From NCBI RefSeq assembly GCF_011065895.1, contig NZ_JAALCR010000001.1:248001-312000 (forward strand): a stretch of DNA of 64,000 bases, in the 5' to 3' direction. The DNA comes from Paludisphaera rhizosphaerae. Lineage in GTDB: Bacteria; Planctomycetota; Planctomycetia; Isosphaerales; Isosphaeraceae. The position numbers and the translations under genes are program-made. Shown here in pieces: positions 29,697 to 38,239 of this stretch (position 1 is the stretch's first letter; each line of letters starts with the position of its first letter). The notes under the pieces are model-generated. The model was not told where the DNA came from. It saw only the letters and a list, made by a program, of their open reading frames with translations, and ran no database searches.

Positions 29697-30002
29697 TCAG
29701 CCCCGGAACTTGGTCTTGGGGGCGGCTTCGAGGATGCCGTGAATGGTGTGCATGATGTTGTAGGCGGTCAACTCGCAGAGGAGCTTGGTGACTTCCTCGT
29801 GCAGGTCCGGGTCGAGTTGAGGCTCGATCTTCTTCATCAGCTCGACGACGCGATCTTCCTGTTCGGACAGCTCATGCTTCTCGATCTTGCCATCGGCCAT
29901 CGCGGCGATGAAGCCGGTGAGCTTCTGGGCGTACTCGTGGACCAGCGGCTCGTCGCCCTTGTCGTCGAGCCAGGGGGTCCGGTGCTTCTTCGCGTGCGAC
30001 AT
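29697..30002 (-). CDS. Small helical protein, last gene of the PspA/AAA+ operon
   Basis: 101 residues from ATG at 30002 (GGGAGA upstream); the frame runs further upstream inside the AAA+ gene but has no support. The product is acidic and predicted helical. The block FIAAMADGKIEKHELSEQE resembles the ADG-x-E turn of TerB-like or EF-hand-like helical proteins. There is no membrane segment. It starts 32 bases after the AAA+ stop, so it is probably an adaptor or regulator of that ATPase. That role is inference; I do not recognise the family. Confidence 0.7.
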   Translation of the reverse strand: MSHAKKHRTPWLDDKGDEPLVHEYAQKLTGFIAAMADGKIEKHELSEQEDRVVELMKKIEPQLDPDLHEEVTKLLCELTAYNIMHTIHGILEAAPKTKFRG

Positions 30003-30034
30003 CAGGGGTCTCCCGTCGATCGTTGCGGTTCGGA

Positions 30035-31840
30035 TCACTCTTCGATGACGCGCTTGATCGCCGCCATCCGTTCCTGCAGTTTGGCGCGGGCGTCGGGGTG
30101 CTCGAGCCGCTCCTTCCAGTCGTTGGGAAGGAACGACTTCGACGTGCACTCCAAGACCGCGGCCAGCTCTTGCTTTTCCTTCTCCAGCCCCTGGGCCGAG
30201 GGGACGAAGTCTTCCAGGGCGCTCTTCACGTCCTCGGCGGTCGCCTGCTCGCGGTTCTGGGTGAGCGCCAGCCGCTTCGCCGAAAGGACGATGCTCTCGA
30301 TGTCGGCGCCGCTGAACCCGCGATCCGCGAGTCCGTCGGGAAGCAGCGAGGGGTCGAGGCGGAACTTGTTCTTCCGCGCCATGGCCAGGAACATCTCCCT
30401 GACCTCGGCGTCGTTCGGAGGGTTGAACAGCGGGAGGTGGACCTCTGCACGCCCCTGGCGTTTCAGGTCGATGGGGAGAAGGTCGGGGCGGCTCGTCAGC
30501 AGCATCCAGATCAGCTTGCCGCGATACCGAGTGTCCCCCATCTGGCTGGCGATCATCGAGAAGACCCGGCTCGACGTGCCCGAATCCCCGGAGCCTTCCC
30601 GAGTCCCCAGCGCCGCGTCGGCCTCATCGATGACGACCACGACCGGGCCCATCGCTCGGAGCACGTTCAGAAGCTGTTCCAGGTTCCCCTCGGTCTCGCC
30701 GACGTACTTCGACCGGAAGTTGCGGAGCTTCACGCAGGGGACGCCCACCGAGCCGGCGAAGCACTCGGCCAGATACGTCTTGCCGGTGCCGACGGGGCCG
30801 CAGATCAGATACCCCATCGGCGCGGCGTCGAGCCGCCCCTTGGCCAGAAGCTTGGCGTCCTCGATGAGACGCTTCTTGACCCCTTCGTTGCCGACGAAGT
30901 CGTCCATTGTGGTCGGCGGCTCGACGAACTCCACAAGTCCGCGGGCCTGGCGTTCAATGAGGCCCTTCTTCAGCTTCTTCAGGCTGTTCGCCTCGAGCTT
31001 GACCTGCGTCTGCTGGGCGATGTCGAGCAGGCGGCCCAGGCTCACGAGGTTCAGCCCGCTGGTCAGGTCGGCGAGCTGCTTCGAGCTGAAATCGGTCAGG
31101 TTGCCGACCACGGAATCGCGGTCGTCAATCCATTCGATGTACTTCCGCCGCTGCTCGGAATCGGGCATCGGGACGGCGACGGCGGTCACGTGGGCGTTGC
31201 CGACGAGCCGCTCGTTGACCTCGCTGAGCTGGTCCGAGAAGAGGCAGAACACCGTGCTGCTCTGCTTGATGAGCGGGTCCTGGGCCCATGCGAGAAAGCG
31301 TACCAACCGAGAACCGATGGGCCCCGAGAGTTGGGACAGATCGCTGGATGGGACCAGGAACTGGGCGAAGTCGAAGAAGACGGCGATGCTCAGCCGCTTG
31401 GGCGATCGCGCGTCCTCCATCAGGTTGAACTGGATCAGGCGATCGAGCGTGGCCAGAACCGCGTCCGCGTCACGCGGCCAGGCCTTGAACTCGCCGATCC
31501 GCCCGGAGAGGGTCGTCAACATCTTGAGTCGACGCGCGCCGTCGCTGCCGGTGAACACGTCGAGGCCCCGGCTAACGTCGTAGGTCAGCACGACGTCCCA
31601 GCGGCCGAAAAGCTGGTCGGCCAGCAACTCCGGGACGCTGCCGTATCGGGTCGGCTCGTCGTTCTGGCGGACGATGTCGTGGACGTTGCCGTGGAGGACG
31701 AAGAGGCAGCTGGCGCGGGCCGAGAACAGCTCGGCGATCTCCGCGGCCCACGCGGGGAGACCGTCGGAGGCGGCGGCGTCGCCCCCGACAGTCGGCACCG
31801 CCGGCGGCGCGGCCGGCTCAGCCTTGGGATCGATGCTCAC
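30035..31840 (-). CDS. Ycf46-like AAA+ ATPase
   Basis: 601 residues from GTG. Residues 30-300 form an AAA-like domain without a Walker A motif, as in Ycf46-type proteins. The junction RQARGLVEFVEPPTTMDDFVG (about 298-317) matches that family's linker. The active C-terminal domain has Walker A GPVGTGKT (348-355), the pore-loop-like FRSKYVGETEGN, Walker B VVVVIDEAD (400-408), sensor-1 TSRPD, a candidate Arg finger KRQGRAEV, and a sensor-2/lid region up to about 550. It is probably a hexameric remodelling ATPase. It sits 54 bases after pspA and 32 bases before the small protein gene, so its client may be the PspA oligomer. Confidence 0.85.
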   Translation of the reverse strand: MSIDPKAEPAAPPAVPTVGGDAAASDGLPAWAAEIAELFSARASCLFVLHGNVHDIVRQNDEPTRYGSVPELLADQLFGRWDVVLTYDVSRGLDVFTGSDGARRLKMLTTLSGRIGEFKAWPRDADAVLATLDRLIQFNLMEDARSPKRLSIAVFFDFAQFLVPSSDLSQLSGPIGSRLVRFLAWAQDPLIKQSSTVFCLFSDQLSEVNERLVGNAHVTAVAVPMPDSEQRRKYIEWIDDRDSVVGNLTDFSSKQLADLTSGLNLVSLGRLLDIAQQTQVKLEANSLKKLKKGLIERQARGLVEFVEPPTTMDDFVGNEGVKKRLIEDAKLLAKGRLDAAPMGYLICGPVGTGKTYLAECFAGSVGVPCVKLRNFRSKYVGETEGNLEQLLNVLRAMGPVVVVIDEADAALGTREGSGDSGTSSRVFSMIASQMGDTRYRGKLIWMLLTSRPDLLPIDLKRQGRAEVHLPLFNPPNDAEVREMFLAMARKNKFRLDPSLLPDGLADRGFSGADIESIVLSAKRLALTQNREQATAEDVKSALEDFVPSAQGLEKEKQELAAVLECTSKSFLPNDWKERLEHPDARAKLQERMAAIKRVIEE

Positions 31841-31894
31841 GGGATCAAACCCCGATGGAAGATGAGGTGGCTCGCCAGGTCCCGGCCGCCCAGA

Positions 31895-32659
31895 TCAGGG
31901 GAGTTCGGGAAGGGGTTCGAGCTGCTTGGTCTTCGCGGGGCCGAGCTGCTTCTCAGCCGGCGCGGAGCCCACGGTGGCGGGAGTCGCCAGGCCGTTCTCC
32001 TTCTCGAATTCCTTGAGCGCGTCCTCGGCCAGGTTCTTCTCGATGGCCATCTCGCGCTTGATGTCCTCGACGCCTTCGCCCGAGAGGTCGGCCGCCACGC
32101 GGACGCGGCCTCGGTTGCGGTCGATCTGGTCCTGGATGACCTGCTCAGCCTGGCCGAAATCGGTCGTCACGTTGAAATTGAACTGGGTGGCGATCTGCGA
32201 CAGCTCAGCCTCAGCGCGGCTCATCTTGAGGTCGGCGTCGTACTTGGTGATCTTGTGCTTGACCGCCTCAAGCTTCTCGACGGCGTGCTTGATCTTCAGC
32301 AAGTTGTTCTGATACGCCTGCTCGTGGATGGCAAGCTGCTTCTGGTTCTCGGCCAGATCCTCCTTGGCGCGGCGGAGGTCGAGCGCGAACTTGGCGGCGC
32401 CCTCACGGTCGCCCGCGTTAAGGAACGCCTTGACCTTGGCTTCCAGCGTGGCCACGACCTTCGCCTGGTTGTCGACCTGACGCTGCACGCGTTCCACCAG
32501 CGCCCGATACTGGGCCAGGCCTTCGCGACCTTCCTTGAGCTGCTCGACCGATCGGTCGTATTCAAGCTGCATCTCGGCGATCGGGTCGTAGCCTCGGATC
32601 GCGTTGGCGAGCTTGTTGAACTGCGCGGCGATGGCGTTCCAGAGTTTGCCGAGGATCAT
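31895..32659 (-). CDS. pspA: PspA/IM30-family membrane-remodelling protein
   Basis: 254 residues. The start MILGKLWNAIAAQFNKLANAI is the amphipathic helix used for membrane binding, followed by YDPIAEMQLEYDRSVEQLKEG and a long helical hairpin to about residue 200. PspA/Vipp1 proteins share the ESCRT-III fold and polymerise on damaged or stored-curvature membranes. The C-terminal tail (about 205-254) is Pro/Ala-rich and longer than in E. coli PspA. There is no PspF, PspB or PspC in the window, so the regulatory arrangement differs from the enterobacterial system. It lies 102 bases after the TPM gene. Confidence 0.9.
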   Translation of the reverse strand: MILGKLWNAIAAQFNKLANAIRGYDPIAEMQLEYDRSVEQLKEGREGLAQYRALVERVQRQVDNQAKVVATLEAKVKAFLNAGDREGAAKFALDLRRAKEDLAENQKQLAIHEQAYQNNLLKIKHAVEKLEAVKHKITKYDADLKMSRAEAELSQIATQFNFNVTTDFGQAEQVIQDQIDRNRGRVRVAADLSGEGVEDIKREMAIEKNLAEDALKEFEKENGLATPATVGSAPAEKQLGPAKTKQLEPLPELP

Positions 32660-32761
32660 GGCGTCACCCGTGCTGAGACAGAAAGCTGGATCATTTCGCG
32701 ACGTAACATCATCTTAGACCGGCCGACTCGCATTATCTACGAGCCGGGAGAGGCGCCGGGC

Positions 32762-35611
32762 TTACCACGACGATTCACTGGCCTCGCTCGACCACGAGCT
32801 GGACGAAGCGTTCGCTGCCGGCCCCGCCGACTGAGGCGGAGGCGGAGCCGAGCGCTCGGTCCTTGGCGTCAAACCGCCGATCATCGCACCACCGGCAGTT
32901 CCCATGCCGAAGTTATGAAGCACGACCGCGCCCCGACGCTGCTGGGCCAGCACCTGCATCTGCCGGAGGTAGGCCTGCTGGACGGCCGCGTTGTGGGCCC
33001 GTCGGAGTTGCTGGATCGCCGACCCCGCCGTGCGGATCGATTGCTCGTATTCCTGGGACCGGTAGAGCGACTCGGCCTGGTTCAACTGCGACTCCGCGGG
33101 GCGAGTGTCCAGGCCGATTCCCATGGAGATGAACGTGCGGCCTTCGCGGATGACGCGGGCGGCCTCGGACATCTCAGCCTCAGCCTGCCGGGCCAGGCGT
33201 ATGTCCTCGCGAGCGAGCTTCTCCGAGTAGGCGAGATCCTGTCGAGCGCCGCGGACCTGATCGAGAAGCCGAGGCCATTCGTTGCCGACCCGAGTGCTGT
33301 CGTCGCCGACGAGGTTGAGAACCTCGGCCGCGTGCCGGTAATGCTGGTTCGCGGCGACACGGTCCTCGCTGTGGCCGGCTAAAAACGCCTCGACCCGCTG
33401 CGCCTGGCTGCGGGCCTGGTCGTATTCCTTGGTCAGAAGCTGGTAGATGTCGTAGTCGGATTGAGCCTGGGATTGAGCGATGCCGAACTCCTCGCGGGCC
33501 TGGATCAGGGCTCGGCGGGCCGAAGGCCAGTCTGGGGGATTGGCCGAGGCCAGGCGGCGGGCGTCCTCGCGGGCGGCGGCCGCCGATTCGAGGCTCTTGC
33601 GAGCCTGGGCCCCAACGACGTGGTCGTACTGGGAGAAGAATCGACGGACCTCGCGATCGCGGGCCGTCAGTTCCTCGGCGATCCGATCGGCCTCTTCACG
33701 AACCGCCTTGAGCCCCGCAAGCTGATCGCCCACGGCGTTCATGAGTTGAAAGACGGCCTGCTGCTCCAGATTCAGCCGACCGAGAAGCCGCGCGGCCAGA
33801 AGGTACTTCTGCTCCTTCGGGTCCGCGTCCTTCTCGACCTCGTCGGCCTTGCGATCGAAGGTCTCCAGCAGAGCGCGGGCCTGGCCCAGGTTGCCGGCGA
33901 CGTTTCGCCATGACGAGGGAGCAAAGTCCCGCTTCAACTCTTGCTCGAACATCTGATACTGGCTCATCGCCTCGCTGAGCCGGCGGGTTTCGCGGCGGGT
34001 TTCGGGCAGCCCCTTTTCGATTCCCGCCCGAGCCTTCAGGACGGAGTCGAGGACCCCCTTCCCCTGGTCGAGCCAGGTCTGGGCCGCGGCGAGTTGTTCG
34101 GCGGCCTTGACCGGATCGCCGAGCTCGAGGGCCGTCTGAAGTGCGGCCAGCGCTTCGTCGCCGCGGGCGGCCGATCCGTCGGGGTTGCCGCCGTCCTCGA
34201 CAAGCTCCAGACCCTTGCGGCGATGTTCGGCGACTTCCTCTCGAAGCTTCTGAAGTCCCTCTTGCACCTTCTTGCCGTCGCCGAGCCGGGCGACGACATC
34301 CGACGCGCGACGGACCAACGCGTCGGCGTCGGTCTTGGTCTTGTCGATGATCGTCTTGGCGCCGAGAGGATCGGGGGGGAGGATCTCATCGGCGCGGGCG
34401 GCCTCGGCGGCGATCCGGTCCACCTCGGGCTGGTAGGGGATCACGGGGAGACCGGCGGTATTCACGGACTCGACCTTGCCGTCGGCCTCTTTACGGGTTT
34501 CCGCAAGCACCTTCGCGGCCTCGCGGGCTTCCTCGTGCGCCGCGTTGAGTCGGTCCATCGTCCGGGAGCATTCCTGAGCCCCCTTCTCGACCTCGTCGAA
34601 CACCTTGGAATTGGAGAGCAGCGCGTCGGCCTCGGCCATCGCTTTCGCCCCCTGCGCGCCCCCCTTCTCCGCCTTGTCGACGACGTCCATCACCTCCAGC
34701 CAGCGATCCCAGAGCTTGCGAAGGTCGTCTTGCCCCTTCTCATAAAGAGAAAGGGTCTCGCCGGTGATGGGGACGGTGAAGTCGGGATCCTCGACCGTGA
34801 GCGACTTGAGCCGGGACTTCAGCGCGTCGAGCCGGTCCATCATGGCGACGGCCTTGCCCTTGTAATCCTTGAGCTTGGCGTTGAACTCGCCTCGCGCCCG
34901 CCGACGGCCGAGCCAAATCAGAGCGCCGATCATCAGCGCGATCGCGGCCAACGAGCCGCCGATCGACCACGCCAGCTCGGTCGAGGAAGGGCCGTGGAAT
35001 CGGACAGGAGCGGCCGACGGAGGCGTCGACGTGGTCGCGACGGTGTTCGCAGAAGCCGTCGAGGCCTTCTCCCTGGCCGCGATGAAGCCATCGACCCCAT
35101 TGAGGAGGGCGATGAGGGCCTGGGGATACTCGTGCTCCTTGGCCAGCGGGATGAATTGGGGGGCGACGATCTCGCGATCGATCGTCTCTCCTCTGAGGCC
35201 GAGCTTCGTCGCCAGGGCGTCGCCGGGCATCACGACGACCTGGTGGTTGTCGATGGCCGCCACGACGATCACCGAGCGATCCGGGTCGAGTCTGAGTTTG
35301 CGGGCCTTCGCCTGGTCGCGCCAGGCGTCCAGAAGCCCCTGGGCGTAGGTTCGAGTCGCGGCGTCCGCCGCCGGGCCCGATGACTTGACCACCACGACGT
35401 AGTAGGTCTGGGGCGATTTCGCCTCTAAGTCGCGGATCGTCCTGGCCACCGACTCGTACACACTCGGCACTCCGGCGACGTAGAGCCGCTCGCCGGTGAA
35501 CTCCGGGATCGGCGTGGCGTCTTCGGCGACGGCGTAACAGGCCGAGAGCGAGATCAAGGCCGAAGCGAGAACGATCAGGTTGATCTGTTGAGCGGCGGAC
35601 GTCGAGCGCAT
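32762..35611 (-). CDS. TPM-domain membrane protein with very long coiled coil
   Basis: 949 residues. The leader carries a possible lipobox (ISLSAC, C25), or Sec cleavage after AVA. A TPM domain spans about 45-180 (YYVVVVKSSGPAADAATRTYAQGLLDAWR, DRSVIVVAAIDNHQVVVMPG). One membrane helix follows (213-234, then GRRRARGEF), so the TPM domain faces the periplasm and the remaining ~650 residues face the cytoplasm. These are predicted mainly coiled coil, and the tail is Ser/Trp-rich (SSSSWSSEASESSW), echoing the Gly/Ser tail of TPM proteins. As first gene of the operon it could be the sensor or membrane anchor for PspA. Confidence 0.82.
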   Translation of the reverse strand: MRSTSAAQQINLIVLASALISLSACYAVAEDATPIPEFTGERLYVAGVPSVYESVARTIRDLEAKSPQTYYVVVVKSSGPAADAATRTYAQGLLDAWRDQAKARKLRLDPDRSVIVVAAIDNHQVVVMPGDALATKLGLRGETIDREIVAPQFIPLAKEHEYPQALIALLNGVDGFIAAREKASTASANTVATTSTPPSAAPVRFHGPSSTELAWSIGGSLAAIALMIGALIWLGRRRARGEFNAKLKDYKGKAVAMMDRLDALKSRLKSLTVEDPDFTVPITGETLSLYEKGQDDLRKLWDRWLEVMDVVDKAEKGGAQGAKAMAEADALLSNSKVFDEVEKGAQECSRTMDRLNAAHEEAREAAKVLAETRKEADGKVESVNTAGLPVIPYQPEVDRIAAEAARADEILPPDPLGAKTIIDKTKTDADALVRRASDVVARLGDGKKVQEGLQKLREEVAEHRRKGLELVEDGGNPDGSAARGDEALAALQTALELGDPVKAAEQLAAAQTWLDQGKGVLDSVLKARAGIEKGLPETRRETRRLSEAMSQYQMFEQELKRDFAPSSWRNVAGNLGQARALLETFDRKADEVEKDADPKEQKYLLAARLLGRLNLEQQAVFQLMNAVGDQLAGLKAVREEADRIAEELTARDREVRRFFSQYDHVVGAQARKSLESAAAAREDARRLASANPPDWPSARRALIQAREEFGIAQSQAQSDYDIYQLLTKEYDQARSQAQRVEAFLAGHSEDRVAANQHYRHAAEVLNLVGDDSTRVGNEWPRLLDQVRGARQDLAYSEKLAREDIRLARQAEAEMSEAARVIREGRTFISMGIGLDTRPAESQLNQAESLYRSQEYEQSIRTAGSAIQQLRRAHNAAVQQAYLRQMQVLAQQRRGAVVLHNFGMGTAGGAMIGGLTPRTERSAPPPPQSAGPAANASSSSWSSEASESSW

Positions 35612-35690
35612 GGTCTCGGCCTACCCGTGATGGCGAGACGACGCGCGGCCGAACGGCCGAAAGGCGTCGCCCAGAGTTGAAAGCCTACAC

Positions 35691-35725
35691 CTCGCAAGAG
35701 TATCCCCATTGCGAGCGAGGTTCAA
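35691..35725 (-). promoter_or_regulatory. Candidate promoter and overlapping dyad of the PspA operon
   Basis: On the minus strand TTGAAC (35725-35720) and TACTCT (35702-35697) are 17 bases apart, a plausible housekeeping promoter about 85 bases before the TPM-protein ATG. A perfect 7-bp dyad, CTCGCAA-N11-TTGCGAG (35691-35715), covers the -10 hexamer and part of the spacer, a typical repressor position. No candidate repressor gene is adjacent. Confidence 0.35.
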
Positions 35726-35764
35726 CATCCTGGGACGACGCCTCAGGGAATCGTCGGGGGACGA

Positions 35765-36718
35765 TCAGACCCGACTACGGACCCGTCGGCGAGCGAAACC
35801 AAGCGCGGCCGCCAGAGCCGTCGCGGACATCACCATCGACGACGGCTCGGGGACCGCACCGCTGGTTGGGACGAATCCCGTATAGAGCGGCCCGTGGATC
35901 TCGCCGTTGAAATTCAGCGACTTGGCGAAGACGTTCGAGTCGATCGAGACGCTCCCCTGGGTCACGTCCGCCTTCATGGCGAGGATCGTCCCGTAGAAGT
36001 TGTTGTTAAGCGTCAGTGAGGTCGCGTTCTCGAAGTTCCAGAGGACCTTCGAGCGATCGACGTTCGACCAGGCGCCGATGAAGTTGTAATTGCTCGAAAC
36101 CGACGTGCCGCCCGTGACGTTGATGATGATACTGCCGACGCTCGCGTAGTCACCGGCGATCTGGAAGCCGTTCTGATACTGCGAGTTGCTCAGGACCGAG
36201 CCGTCGATCGAGAAAACCGCGACGCCGTTCACGGCCGTCGCCGCGTTGACGGTGAAAACCCCACCCGCCGAGAGCGCGGCCTGGTTCGTGGCGAGGGCGG
36301 CAAAGGCGGCCGAATTATTGACCAGCTCCGTGGTCATGGCGGTCGTCTGAGCAGCGAGGCCGGCCGTAGGCACAACCTGACCGCCGCCGCCGTTCAGGAG
36401 GAAAGTCCCAGCAGGAGGAGCGCTCGTGATGGCGACGCTCTTCCCGTTGTTCACCTGGATGTTGGTCCCTGACACTGTGCCCGCAACGGTCAGGCCGTAA
36501 GTTCCCGTGAACGCGTTCATCGCGAACACCGAGTTGGCGCTTCCTGTGAGATTGCCGCCCACCCAGGTGTTGTAGTTGACGTGCGAATTCGCCGTCAGGT
36601 CGCCAGAGGTGAACACACTGTACTGTTGCAAGACCGAGTCGGCCGAGGCCAGAGCCGGGGAAAACATCACAGCCATCACGCCGGCGGCTCGTCCGAGGAT
36701 ACCGAAAGCCGATTTCAT
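35765..36718 (-). CDS. PEP-CTERM protein, choice-of-anchor A family
   Basis: 317 residues from ATG at 36718 (AAGGG six bases upstream). The signal peptide is MKSAFGILGRAAGVMAVMFSPALASA. The body has the choice-of-anchor A pattern: SVFTSGDLTANSHVNYNTWVGGNL early, then repeated Asn/Ser/Thr-rich beta strands, and LWNFENATSLTLNNNFYGTILA near residues 235-260. It ends VPEPSSMVMSATALAAALGFARRRVRSRV-like: a PEP motif, hydrophobic helix and basic tail for exosortase processing. It is thought to be a surface or matrix protein. A paralogue is divergently transcribed 487 bp away. No exosortase gene is in the window. Confidence 0.9.
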   Translation of the reverse strand: MKSAFGILGRAAGVMAVMFSPALASADSVLQQYSVFTSGDLTANSHVNYNTWVGGNLTGSANSVFAMNAFTGTYGLTVAGTVSGTNIQVNNGKSVAITSAPPAGTFLLNGGGGQVVPTAGLAAQTTAMTTELVNNSAAFAALATNQAALSAGGVFTVNAATAVNGVAVFSIDGSVLSNSQYQNGFQIAGDYASVGSIIINVTGGTSVSSNYNFIGAWSNVDRSKVLWNFENATSLTLNNNFYGTILAMKADVTQGSVSIDSNVFAKSLNFNGEIHGPLYTGFVPTSGAVPEPSSMVMSATALAAALGFARRRVRSRV

Positions 36719-37205
36719 TTTAGCCCTTGGGTTCAACATCGAGACCGTGGTCGAGCGCGTACAGTCTCCCTCGATCCGAAACAGGCCTCTGGGCCGATTT
36801 CGGACGTCTTCGGTCGACCGATCTCAAAAGGCGGCTGTCGCCCTAGAGCACGTGACGACTACGAGTCGTCGTGCACGTCGCTGCAATGTAGTTACGCCGA
36901 AAGAACTCGGTCGGCCTTCTCGTTGCCGAGAATCATCATGCCGTTGCCTCGCCTCACCTCCGCTTCTTGTCGAAATCAGGCGACGAATGCGACCGGCGTC
37001 GCGGCGAGGCGGGCCCGTTCTCGCCGACCGGATAAGCCGTCGGATGGAGAGAATCACTTCGGCGGTTGGCGAAACCTGCGACGGCGAGCGGGATCGGGCC
37101 TATGTGTTTATTAAGGATGCGAGGCGAGAGGGACGGCGTTGGTCCCACCTGAGTTACGAGGCAGTCGCGCCGCGCACGATCGTCGACGAATGATCGAGAG
37201 ACATC
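36719..37205. other. Divergent regulatory region between two PEP-CTERM genes
   Basis: 487 bases with no convincing gene; open frames here lack sites and recognisable products. A perfect 7-bp hairpin with a 3-nt loop, GACGACT-ACG-AGTCGTC, lies at 36854-36870, roughly one third of the way across. The stretch at 37100-37117 (tatgtgtttattaag) is unusually AT-rich and may contain promoter elements for the plus-strand gene. Confidence 0.4.
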
Positions 37206-38210
37206 ATGATGAAATCCGCGATGCGTGCGTTGGGATTGTGCGCCCTCGGTCTTGCCGTCCCGCAATCGGCGCAGGCCGATCTGCTGACGAACTGGAACGT
37301 GGTGACGACGGGCGACCTCTACGCCGGCAACGGCGTTCAGGGGGCCGTCCGCGTTGGCGGGAGCTTATATGTCCAGAACAACTTCACAGCCGCCTCGTCC
37401 AAGGGATCGCCGACTTCGGCTTACTCGTCGCTGATCGTGGGAAAGAACGTCAGCACGAGTTACAACAATCGCGAGACAGTCAAGGTCGCGCAGGGGAACG
37501 CCACCATCGGAGGTACGATCAACGGGGCGTCGAACAACAACGCCGGAATCGTCTCGGCCAACAATGGGACGGTCAAGATGGACTCGTCCATCTCCGGCAT
37601 CGGTGCGACCGACCTGGATGAACTGAAGTCCGATTCGGCGGCGTTTTCGGCGATGACCGGCTCAGAGTCGGTGTACCTTCCGACGAAACAGGTCGACACG
37701 GCGAAGCTGACCGTCACCTCGGTCGACTCGTTGGGCAACGCCGTCTTCAACATCGACGGCGCGACTCTCTTCCAGAATTCGCTGGTTCGCGGCGTCTCGC
37801 TGGATCTCAATGGTTTCAAGTTCGGGACCGGGCAGTCGGTCGTTATCAACGTGACGGGCGACGCCCTGAAGTTCCAGAGCGGGTACAACTTCAGCGGCGA
37901 CTTTCAAAGTGCGGCCTCGAACATCATCTGGAATTTCAGTACCGCGACTTCGATCAACCTCAACAGCAACAACCTTTACGGCGCCCTGCTCGCGCCGCTC
38001 GCCCTGCTCCAGAACTCGAACGGCGTCACCGGCTCAATCTTCGTCTCCAGCTTGAGCAGCGTGAGCAACGTCAGCCTGCCGTACTATCAGGGATACGACC
38101 CTTCCGCGATCCGTCCCGGAGCCACCCCTGAGCCTTCAAGCATCGTGTTGGCTGGAATTGCGCTGGCCTCGACCCTGATCGTTCACGCGAGGCGACGGCG
38201 CAACGATTGA
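37206..38210 (+). CDS. PEP-CTERM protein, choice-of-anchor A family
   Basis: 334 residues. The signal peptide is MMKSAMRALGLCALGLAVPQSAQA. It shares the layout of the divergent protein: NWNVVTTGDLYAGNGVQGAVRVGGSL early, many Asn/Ser/Thr-rich strands, and IIWNFSTATSINLNSNNLYGALLAP near residues 238-262, the conserved end of the choice-of-anchor A domain. The C-terminus TPEPSSIVLAGIALASTL followed by HARRRRND is a PEP-CTERM sorting signal. Function unknown; probably exported and anchored or released by an exosortase encoded elsewhere. Confidence 0.9.
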   Translation: MMKSAMRALGLCALGLAVPQSAQADLLTNWNVVTTGDLYAGNGVQGAVRVGGSLYVQNNFTAASSKGSPTSAYSSLIVGKNVSTSYNNRETVKVAQGNATIGGTINGASNNNAGIVSANNGTVKMDSSISGIGATDLDELKSDSAAFSAMTGSESVYLPTKQVDTAKLTVTSVDSLGNAVFNIDGATLFQNSLVRGVSLDLNGFKFGTGQSVVINVTGDALKFQSGYNFSGDFQSAASNIIWNFSTATSINLNSNNLYGALLAPLALLQNSNGVTGSIFVSSLSSVSNVSLPYYQGYDPSAIRPGATPEPSSIVLAGIALASTLIVHARRRRND

Positions 38211-38239
38211 GCCATAGCGGTCACGAGAGACGCACGCCG

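Noticed and set aside
28062-33382. Very long plus-strand open frames (over 1100 codons each) opposite the FAD oxidoreductase and PspA operon
   Set aside because: They are the complement of clearly coding genes with recognised motifs; composition is Arg/Gly/Val-rich with no domain and no ribosome site. High-GC genes often leave the opposite strand open.
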